Source of the DNA: Metridium senile
Lineage: Eukaryota > Cnidaria > Anthozoa > Actiniaria > Metridiidae
DNA: 64,000 nt
NCBI GenBank assembly: GCA_949775045.1
Contig: OX459109.1
Location: 4,347,975 to 4,411,974 of the forward strand
Reading direction: 5' to 3'
The first letter of the stretch is position 1. Every line of letters begins with the position of its first letter. The translations under genes and the position numbers were made by a program. Below are positions 22,246 through 28,400 of this stretch, in pieces. Below the pieces are notes generated by a model that ran no database searches, was not told the DNA's origin, and was given only the letters and a program-made list of their open reading frames with translations.

Positions 22246-23982
22246 TCATGTTTAGACATTGAAAGAACGCAAGGATCCTCCAATGAATTTATCATCTGAA
22301 GACGACACTGTCAAAGAGTAAGAACATATGCATGCAATACACATTCTGTGTTTAACTTGGAGTCTTTTGTGTTTTTAGTGAATAGACTCTTTCACAGTTC
22401 TGTGCGCCATGTTGAAAGGTAGACGGGCTTTTAAGTCGGAGCAAGACGAAGGCGAGACAATTACTTCCGTGTCTCTATCAGTGCAAGCTCATTTCATTTC
22501 AAGATGGAATAGGGAACTGTGAACGGGACTATTCATGCAATAGAAACACAAAAGACTCCAAATTAAATAATAAAACGAGTCTACCAAAGAATACAGTAGG
22601 TTTCGAGTACACAACGGAGTAGACCAGTGGCGGATCCAGCTAGTGGGTGCAGGGGGTGCGCACCCCTCCCTGAGATGACCTTATACCCTCATTTAACCCT
22701 ATTTTGTGTGTCTCCTTTGTGATAATTTTGTGGTGTGCACCCCCTTATCAAGTGACCTGCACCCCTCCCTAAATAAAATCCTGTATCCGCCCCTGTAGAC
22801 AACTATAGATTACTAACAGATCAGAAATTCACTTTGTAATTGGAAGTAGAGATATGGAAATAGTCCAGTTTCAAATTACCCTATTTCACTATGACGTCAC
22901 GCTTTGTTCCCATGGATAAGAATCACAAAGATTTAGGCTGATTTTTTCCCCTCCCTTTTCACGTACAATATCCAGTATGCTAAATATCAATCAATGTGCA
23001 TTTATATTACTCTTGTAGGGCAGATAAAAGATACCATCATGCCAGATCAAAACTTAATCTTACTGCCAACATATTCCAGGTAAAAGCCAATAGTCCACGT
23101 AAAAAGACACGTAAATAATTGTACTGCAAGGTGTTAAAAAGTCGCTATCATTGCAAGCTCAACATTCATCTCGTTTCGATGAAAAGACCCGGCTACTTTT
23201 CAAGATGGCGCCGGGAACTGTGAAGGGGTTGATTAATAAAATACCCCAACCATACAATATTATGTGTTAACAAATATATCTGTCCGTAGTGTACACAACA
23301 CGGGTGTCTATAGAAAAAACGGGTGCCGTTACAACCCGGTATCCATAATAATCGGGTGTTCATAATAACCGGGTGTCCGGTATATACCGGGTATTCATAA
23401 AAACCGGTTGTCCATTATATCCCAGTATTAATAATAACCGGGTGTCCGTTATGTCCCGGTATTAATAATAACGAAGCGTCCGTTTTATATGGTTGTCCGT
23501 TATAGCCAGCTGTGTGTAATAACCGAGCGTTTGTTATAACTAGGTGTCCGTTATAACGGGGTGTCTATAATAACCGGGTGTCCGTTATAACGGGGTGTCT
23601 GTAATAATCTGGTGTCCGTTATGACTGGGTGTCTGTAATAACCGGGTGTCTGTAATAACCGGGTGTCCGTTATAACTAGGTGTACGTTATAACGGGGTGT
23701 CTATAACTGGGTGTCCGTTATAACGGGGTGTCTGTAATAATCGGGTGTCCGTTATAACTGGGTGTCTGTAATAACCGGGTGTCTGTAATACCCCGGTGTC
23801 CATGACAACCGAAAAACAGTATTGATTGATATATTCCGATTGGGTAAATAACGGTACATTCCTATTGAGTATCTAACGGTACATTTCTTCCTCTATAGGC
23901 TCTCATTGTTGGCAGTGGTATAAACTGGGCAGCGGATGACCGTACAAGGGAGTTGGTCGTAAGTCTTGGTGAAATTGACTAA
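3678..23982 (+). CDS. CENPH: Centromere protein H (kinetochore CENP-H), 11 exons, complete
   Basis: Exons 3678-3811, 5081-5136, 6313-6382, 7272-7343, 9132-9218, 17904-17967, 18555-18606, 19590-19630, 22256-22317, 23019-23079 and 23899-23982 all have AG/GT borders and compatible phases, giving one 260-residue frame. CENP-H is a constitutive centromere (CCAN) subunit of about 250 residues, mostly coiled coil. The product fits: an acidic, Gln-rich N terminus, heptad-rich middle (ISKLQEDLLKC, DLKQVQQKLDEVRQKN) and a C-terminal block ANIFQALIVGSGINWAADD that matches the family's conserved C terminus. I end the gene at TAA 23980-23982; a GTAAGT at 23959 could instead be a donor, but the read-through ends as the family does. 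Introns carry most of the repeats listed between 3.8 and 23.9 kb; intron 5 holds a separate BTB gene. Inferred from motif and architecture, no search run. Confidence 0.82.
4495..4760. repeat. Dispersed repeat, inverted relative of 59598-59815
   Basis: Contains TGTTATATAGCTGATCATTTTAG, the GGTTGATAGATGCTCACG block (read in reverse) and two CCCGAGGGA blocks. The same blocks occur in opposite order and strand at 59598-59815, and a small part (CCTCGGGA, ACACTTA) near 27420-27490. Probably a short nonautonomous transposon. Confidence 0.6.
6013..6162. mobile_element. Fold-back MITE in CENPH intron 2
   Basis: GAATCGACATATGGTG at the left pairs with CACCATATTTCGATTC at the right, and inner arms (CTTGACTGTCAAGCCTTGT against ACAAGGCTAGACAGTC) also pair. 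A diverged half-copy lies at about 5785-5875. Confidence 0.6.
7390..8175. repeat. GAT-rich compound microsatellite/minisatellite
   Basis: Starts with four to five copies of a roughly 33-bp unit (AATGATGATGGTGATGATTA plus TGAATCAAA) and degrades into irregular GATGAT/GAAAATAAT blocks. Long reading frames on both strands are artefacts of the repeat. Confidence 0.9.
8251..8338 (+). pseudogene. Truncated copy of CENPH exon 5
   Basis: About 140 bp ending near 8284, including intron sequence, the acceptor TTAAATAG and the first 34 bases of exon 5, is repeated almost exactly at 9023-9165. In this copy the exon runs into foreign sequence and reaches TAG at 8336-8338, so splicing to it would truncate CENP-H. 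The second copy (9132-9218) is the functional exon. Confidence 0.75.
8292..8960 (-). pseudogene. Retroelement Gag/ORF1-like fragment with in-frame stop
   Basis: One frame reads from 8960 to 8292, interrupted only by TGA at 8732-8730. It holds an alpha-helical, charged segment (SEFKNDLKRQTDD, KSKGNEEQFRHEEKV) followed by a Glu/Asp-Lys-rich tail (AEDDSDEKRIKK). This arrangement resembles the first reading frame of cnidarian tyrosine-recombinase or gypsy-type retroelements; I cannot decide which. No zinc knuckle, protease or polymerase is present. It lies between the two copies of CENPH exon 5. Confidence 0.55.
9285..9405. repeat. (ATTT)n microsatellite
   Basis: About 120 bp of TTTA/ATTT tetranucleotide repeat in CENPH intron 5. 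Confidence 0.9.
10338..10472 (+). CDS. Possible short first exon, unrecognised
   Basis: A 44-codon frame begins with ATG at 10338 after ACA-ATG context and stops at TAG 10470-10472; the stop overlaps a weak donor (GAG|GTATAG). The peptide is basic with GGGKRPSKVNHYFGATAIL. I know no family for it. It may be a chance frame: no partner exon was found. Confidence 0.2.
   Translation: MNGTYTTFPSELPNDSTGKAGGGKRPSKVNHYFGATAILKKIEV
10809..11100 (-). mobile_element. Poly(A)-ended retroposed sequence
   Basis: Read on the minus strand, AATAAAACAATT precedes a run of about 19 A at 10829-10810, the layout of a reverse-transcribed 3' end. The body (to about 11100) has no coding sequence I recognise. Confidence 0.4.
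11890..12065. repeat. Minisatellite, about 32-bp unit
   Basis: Roughly six units of GACATCAAAAACACAAAAAT followed by CCGAGACTTTGA, inside the centre of the long inverted repeat. Confidence 0.8.
12186..12254. mobile_element. Short fold-back MITE with TAGCCTGAG ends
   Basis: TAGCCTGAGAAAACAGACGT and ACGTCTGTTTTCTCAGGCTA face each other around 29 bp. Flanked by the direct repeat GTTGTACC (12178-12185 and 12255-12262), an 8-bp target-site duplication. Confidence 0.75.
13015..14349 (+). CDS. BTB-BACK-PHR protein, BTBD6/BTBD3-like, intronless
   Basis: A 444-residue frame without introns. Residues about 12-120 form a BTB/POZ domain (CDVDFSVV, FAAMFYGKLAE, EILRYAHSEE), 125-235 a BACK domain (LHLFQAVDKWVTKR) and about 285-440 a PHR beta-sandwich (CISDVRFGVFVFLAKF, VDLVGVRLFGSEG). 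This order is that of the BTBD1/2/3/6 group, which are substrate adaptors for cullin-3 ubiquitin ligases; whether this one binds CUL3 is inference. AATAAA follows the stop by one base, which is very close for a poly(A) signal. The gene is nested in CENPH intron 5 on the same strand. Lack of introns suggests an origin by retroposition or membership in an intronless family. Confidence 0.85.
   Translation: MESSDWQPRLSTLREASKYSFDNSLFCDVDFSVVDGDGDGNKVTVSANKYPLAVRSPVFAAMFYGKLAETKSPIEIPDCTKEGLQEILRYAHSEEAILTGSNVMEVLYLAKKYVMPFLEEKCNKYIQNEVRPEDVLSILPQVQKIGDGNLQKHFWEIVDKKTDQVVSSESFLDVSRELLCQVLKRDTLKVNELHLFQAVDKWVTKRIEEKGSVCNGETKRAILGEEVIRLIRFPLMKEKEFAEIVIPCKILTVDELTELIPIFNHIPTTTGLFVQSKRSYSAGVLCISDVRFGVFVFLAKFKSMWSYSGKSNALDFTVNKAVDLVGVRLFGSEGAAYDVALKISKSNQCDCVSMVFSSYTTEKQKIDGLYYGFTVTLDEPVRLDPGVLYTIQAVIRGPVSCYGEKEKNIVSAGDITITYKDTSKLGNGTCSQIGQFPSLILQSM
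14540..14625 (+). mobile_element. LINE 3' end with (CATT)n tail
   Basis: ATGAAAAGCACCTTAGGGTG followed by ATGAGGTCTCCTCG and AAATAAAG then CATT repeats; same 3' end as at 16978-17040. Confidence 0.6.
14630..14830 (+). mobile_element. tRNA-derived SINE
   Basis: TAGCTAAGTTGGTAGAGCA at 14655-14673 has the form of a pol III A box and the diverged AGGTCATTGAATGAAATCCC about 45 bp downstream that of a B box. The tail GTGCAATTGCTTATATTGC matches the style of a SINE common in anthozoans. The anticodon arm does not fold as an intact tRNA. Confidence 0.6.
15380..16130. other. CENPH intron 5, no gene recognised
   Basis: AT-rich sequence without a coding frame I can support. Its right part may be the decayed end of the minus-strand LINE at 16130-17325. 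Confidence 0.4.
16130..17325 (-). mobile_element. Old LINE reverse transcriptase, minus strand, interrupted
   Basis: Two coding pieces survive. 17325-17042 contains TTSGVRQGG, a diverged YLDY and, in another frame, the polymerase box GYADDLATMANS. 16500-16130 contains the downstream connection region with KLTYSCQTWSVT and LRNLVRGGHKR. Frames are shifted and stops are frequent. The element is split by the plus-strand LINE at 16575-17040. Confidence 0.6.
16575..17040 (+). mobile_element. 5'-truncated LINE: ORF2 C terminus and 3' UTR
   Basis: About 75 residues ending at 16806 carry IHNYNTRNKSDIALPFAKT and KEWDFLPNSCIKSSASF, the pattern found at the extreme C terminus of CR1/L2-type LINE proteins (YNTR, WN-LP, FK). 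A 3' UTR follows and ends in the shared GAGGTCCCTCATGAAAAGCA block at 16979. Confidence 0.65.
17545..17852. repeat. (ATTT)n microsatellite with ATTC interruptions
   Basis: Over 300 bp of tetranucleotide repeat ending about 50 bp before CENPH exon 6. Confidence 0.95.
18147..18283. mobile_element. Fold-back MITE with TAGGGGCC ends
   Basis: TAGGGGCCATTTACATGGAG pairs with the right arm ending GTAAACGGCCCCCTA; inner arms GATAGGGTGACCC and GGGTAACCCTATC also pair. Lies in CENPH intron 6. Confidence 0.7.
18630..19555. repeat. ATTGTC/ATTGCT hexanucleotide-rich array
   Basis: Irregular trinucleotide-phased repeat of ATTGTY/ATTGCY filling most of CENPH intron 7, broken at 19310-19415 by AT-rich unique sequence and TATTG repeats. 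Frames in both directions are repeat artefacts. Confidence 0.9.
19914..20053. mobile_element. Fold-back MITE
   Basis: CTTATTGACTGAG and CTCAGTCAATAAG mark the ends; inner arms GGGCCGTACGGGAAAATATT and its complement pair around a GACCGAGCGCAGCAAGGTC stem. Immediately followed by a second palindrome at 20058-20168. Confidence 0.75.
20058..20168. repeat. Inverted repeat TTATCATATGACCC
   Basis: Ends TTATCATATGACCC and GGGTCATATGATAA enclose about 85 bp; may be the outer part of a further small transposon. Confidence 0.5.
20246..20444 (+). mobile_element. Short transposon, copy 1 of 2 (CGTCTACACG ends)
   Basis: About 200 bp, ends CGTCTACACG and CGTGTAGACG, with internal TGCGGTTTC and TCCGGATC blocks. 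Nearly identical to 32617-32815 (about four differences noted), so both insertions are young. Confidence 0.75.
20501..20775. mobile_element. TA-flanked MITE with CAGTCA ends
   Basis: CAGTCAGCGCCATTAACGTT at the left and the complementary-like AATGTTCATGAAATTGACTG at the right, with TA on both sides, as for Tc1/mariner-type elements. No transposase. Confidence 0.6.
20832..21158 (-). mobile_element. LINE reverse transcriptase fragment, interrupted
   Basis: 21158-20994 reads ICILLFDLSGAFDMVDHN, the palm motif of CR1/L2/Jockey-type reverse transcriptases; 20897-20832 reads YGVPQGSVLGPISF. Between them about 95 bp is foreign and related to the element at 51860-51992. Confidence 0.7.
21165..22080. 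other. CENPH intron 8, no gene recognised
   Basis: AT-rich intronic sequence; no supported frame or repeat. Confidence 0.4.
22085..22245. repeat. (ATTT)n then (GATT)n microsatellite
   Basis: TTTATTCA-type repeats change to about 16 units of GATT ending 10 bp before CENPH exon 9. Confidence 0.9.
22625..22795. mobile_element. hAT-like MITE
   Basis: Ends CAGTGGCGGATCCAG and CTGTATCCGCCCCTG have the form of hAT terminal repeats; flanks share TAGAC. Inner TGCGCACCCCTCCCT and GCACCCCTCCCT blocks are direct. No coding. Confidence 0.65.
23330..23815. repeat. 17-bp minisatellite GGTGTCYGTWATAACCG
   Basis: About 28 imperfect units in the last CENPH intron; variants alternate CCGTTATAA and CTGTAATAA. 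Confidence 0.85.
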
Positions 23983-24104
23983 TACACTGGTTGAATACGT
24001 ACTAATTGTAATATCCGCTATAACATCATGCTTTGCGGGAGAAAATTCCTAATCTTAAATCTGGATGTGGATCAGTGAGATGAGATCTTTGATAGCGAAT
24101 TTCA

Positions 24105-25140
24105 ATCATAGAGTAACACAATAATGGCAAATAGACTACATAAGTGTATGTGTGAGCTCCGTCACGCACTCAAACTACTATGATTTGATCAGATTAGTTA
24201 ATAGATAATCACTGAAGAACGCAGCATTCGTGGTTATATTGCAGGCTTTATTCTCAGTAATTGTGATTACACATTACAAGATAGCAAATAGACTAAATAC
24301 GTATGTGCTCCGTCACGCACTCGAACAACTATTAGATTAGTTAATAGATAATCACTGAAGAACGCAGCATTCGTGGTTATATTGCAGGTTTATTCTCAGT
24401 AATTGTGATTACACATTACAAGATAGCAAATAGACTAAATACGTATATGTGTGAGCTCCGTCACGCACTGAAACTACTATTAGATTGGTTAATAGATAAT
24501 CACTGAGGAACGCAGCATTCGTGGTTATATTGCAGGCTTTATTCTCAGTAATTGTGATTACACATTACAAGATAGCAAATAGACTAAATACGTATGTGCT
24601 CCGTCACGCACTCGAACAACTATTAGATTAGTTAATAGATAATCACTGAAGAACGCAGCATTCGTGGTTATATTGCAGGTTTATTCTCAGTAATTGTGAT
24701 TACACATTACAAGATAGCAAATAGACTAAATACGTATATGTGTGAGCTCCGTCACGCACTGAAACTACTATTAGATTGGTTAATAGATAATCACTGAGGA
24801 ACGCAGCATTCGTGGTTATATTGCAGGCTTTATTCTCAGTAATTGTGATAACACATTACAAGATAGCAAATAGACTAAATACGTATATGTGTGAGTTCCG
24901 TCACGCACTCGAACAACTATTAGATTAGTTAATAGATAATCACTGAAGAACGCAGCATTCGTGGTTATATTGCAAGCTTTATTCTCAGTAATTGTGATTA
25001 CTCATTACAAGATAGCAAATAGACTAAATACGTATGTGCTCCGTCACGCACTCGAACAACTATTAGATTAGTTAATAGATAATCACTGAGACACGAACCA
25101 TTCGTGGGATACTGCAGGCTTTATACTTTGTATAACTGTG
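24105..25140. repeat. 143/148-bp satellite with alternating unit types
   Basis: Seven units marked by GAACGCAGCATTCGTGG at 24217, 24360, 24508, 24651, 24799 and 24948, the last diverged near 25090. Spacings run 143, 148, 143, 148, 149, because units carry either TACGTATGTGCTCCGT or the longer TACGTATATGTGTGAGCTCC. The array starts about 120 bp after the CENPH stop. Confidence 0.85.
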
Positions 25141-25491
25141 ATTACATATTACATGGTGGAGATTACAATAAAAATTACTCATAATCCATATATAAGGTTC
25201 AGCAAAAAAAACAGTGCATTTTGACATAATATTACTGTTTTTACCGCGGTTATTAAATGGTGTTCTGATGATGATCGTCGTGCTAAACTATTGTTATTGT
25301 TTAAATTGATTGCTTAACCGCAAAAATCATCAACATAAAGTCCTGTGTAAACGGGCCCAACACGTTGCGATACGATTTGTTGAACACAACAACAGCAAAA
25401 TGCTGTATGATGATTCAACATCATCCCCAAGGCATTTTCATATGATCAAAAGCGGTATAATACTTTCAAAATGTTTAGTGTCCAAGTAAAT

Positions 25492-28400
25492 CTATCTACA
25501 ACGATGCTCGAGTGCGTACTTTATGCATATATCCCTATTCTCTGCTGGGAATTTGGGACATTTGGCAGCATCGTATCGTCGAACTGTCCTGTATCCTCTG
25601 CCGCAACACATGATTTGACAGCCGTTGGCCTTTGCAGAGTGTACATCACATTTCCTCCCTCGTGAACCTGGAATCCCTAGAATCGGATCTGGTCGGCAGA
25701 AGTTTGGTGATTGGTTGATGTAAACGAGGTCTGATCTGGAAGGCCGGGCTTTTCGATAAGTACTTAACAGCTTTGTCCTTTTTGAGTTTGATCTGACGCG
25801 TATGGCGCTGTGGAATTTTTTACGAAGCTCATTCGCGATAAATCCCAATGGTTGTATTGTGTCCCAACATGTCTTGATTTGGCAGGATGCTGTCGGCCCG
25901 TGACACCGACATGATCTGAGCATGTTATCTTTGATAGTCTATAACAATCATGAAAATGAAATGCATGTGATGGAAATATTCTAATGCAAAAAATCAATGT
26001 GATGTGCATTAACCCGGTGAATATGGTGTGATTGCCCCGGTGAATATGATGGAGTTAACTCGGTCAATATAATGGATTGTTATATACCAACTGTCAAAGT
26101 TCATTTTTCTCGCACTTTGATTGGGCGAGAGGGTATCACATGAACGTGAACAAATTTGGATGTTACCGCGGCAACGACTCTCAGCGAGCAACAATGTGTT
26201 ATTTACCGGGAAATAACAAAACAGGAAGTCGATTAAGTCCATTGAGTAAAAAGCGGGAAAATCCCAGCCCAGCGCGCGCGTTTCAAAATCGTTGAACCAG
26301 AAAGACAACATGGAGGAAATTTGCAAGCAGAACAGAGGAAGATATTAAAAAGTTGCTGGACGAAAAAGAGTCTAAATCCACAAAGAACTCCACCAAACTA
26401 GCCGTGAAAATTCTAAGGGATTTTTGCTTAGAAAAAGGAGTTTCTGCCGACTTTGAAGAGCTAAGCAAACCTGAATTAAGTAATGATGTGTGTAAGAAGT
26501 AGGCAACTCTCTATTGTTCTGCGGCAATAGCAACCTCTCCACATAATAAGAATGTCTCAGTTTTCAGACTGAAAGTATATCAGCTTATAGGTAACACATT
26601 TTAAAAATAAAATGTGCAAAAACTCTGTTTTGGAACAAACTTTCTTTTGTACTAAAATATCTCGTCCAATCATAAGCGCTCAAAACAATAGCCAAAAGAC
26701 GTTTACAATTCGATATGTTCCCCACATAGAACGTTTGATATATAAAGGCTCAGGAAATCTTAGATGAAAAGGGAATTAGATATCAAATAAAATATTAAAA
26801 AATCCGCTTAGTTTTGAAATTATGGCAGATTTTCATGTTTTAACCAATGAGATGGACGGATTAGACAATACACAATTAGCACCTTTCTGCATTCCATTGC
26901 CGTTTGCCTGCGTTCTTACACACATCATTGCCGGATTTCAAACCGTTAGGGGCTGGGGCGAATTGCCCTATACTTTGCCAAACAAGATTTTATTTACATA
27001 ATCAGAGAAACATTGTCTAGCTTTACAATGTCTTGAAGTTTGGTGTTGATTGGTTTAATATTGCATGAGATACAGCTATTGACGTTTGTAAAGAAATGTA
27101 TGGGAAATGTCAAAAACCGGACAACTTGACTAACTTGTCCGGTTTTCCATACATTTCTTCATAAATTTTCAAGTTTTTGAATTGCTGTATTTCACACAAT
27201 ATTAAACCAATCAACACCAAACTTCAGGATTTTGTAAAGCTTGACAAGGTTTCTCTGATTATGTAAATAAAATCTTGTTTGGCAAAGTATAAGGCGATTC
27301 GCCCAGCCCTCACGGTTTGAAATCCGGCAATTAAACCACTTGTTAAAACGCAAGTGCAAGCGAAATGGCACAGTTGATACATAACAGTTGGTACATAACA
27401 GTTGGTACATAACAAAACACTTATAGACTGAAACCTCGGGAAACAGTATGTTTTGTGGTCCCTCGGGACTGTTACCTTCGGTCCCAGCCAATAAGTTATA
27501 AATGGCTCCGGGCAATATGGTGGAAGTGCCCCGGCCAATATGATGTGAATTAACCCGGTCAATATGATGGGATTTCACTGGTCAATATAATTGCATTATC
27601 CCGGTGAATATGATGGAATTAACCCGGTCACTATGATAGAATTGCCCGATCAATGTGATGTTGTTACCCCGATTAACATGATTGATTTGCCCCAGTCAAT
27701 ATGATGGAAGTGCACTTCAACAATATTATGGTTGTAATTACCTGTCTGCCTGCTTCGTTGTTGTGTCTTTTAAACAAGTATTTAACAGTGTTTACTGGTT
27801 CGGGATCCATAAACGTTTTCGAAATGAACTCCCCATAGGAGTTGCCGTACCTACTACAGCGTATAGTATCATTGAGCGTGAAGGTGTAATTGGGCTTTCG
27901 ATCAAGATCTCGAAGGTGGCCAGTTATGTTTTTAAACCTCCAAAGATAGCAAAGTCCTGGATATTTCGTTCATCACCCCGGCTGATGTGATAGCATACAC
28001 AAAGGCGCTTTCACGGGTATCTACAAAAATACAGCAACAACGTGTAAGACCCCGCAAGAGTACTTTCAGTCCTTGTAAGGACCAGGAAATAAGTATAGCA
28101 AATTACACCGTTCGAGAAGAGTTAATGAAAAATACCGCGCGTATTTGATGAAAATGATTTGATTCCACGAGTGCGTAGCACGATTAATTAATTGCACGGT
28201 ATTAAGAAAAAATTCACAATTCGTCAGCTAATCGGAATCGAGTATTTTTTATAGATGTGATATTAGGGACTTAATTACATAACATATACAAAACCAATTT
28301 ACAATAAAAAGTTGTTCGTTGTTTGTTTGAATTGTCTGTCTATTCGTTTTTTCTTTGCTTGTTCGTTTGTTTGCTTGTTCGTTCGTTTACCTGTTTGTTT

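Noticed and set aside
23959..23964. GTAAGT as a splice donor after CENPH exon 11
   Set aside because: Reading on gives a stop after eight codons and a C terminus of the expected length for CENP-H; no further exon was found before the satellite.
24105..25140. Link between the alternating satellite and the neighbouring centromere-protein gene
   Set aside because: Proximity alone; the array is only seven units long and nothing shows centromere function.
27790..27796. Donor CCA|GTAAAC for Wnt exon 3
   Set aside because: It would lose the HNNEAGR motif, which reads on in frame to a donor at 27742|27741.
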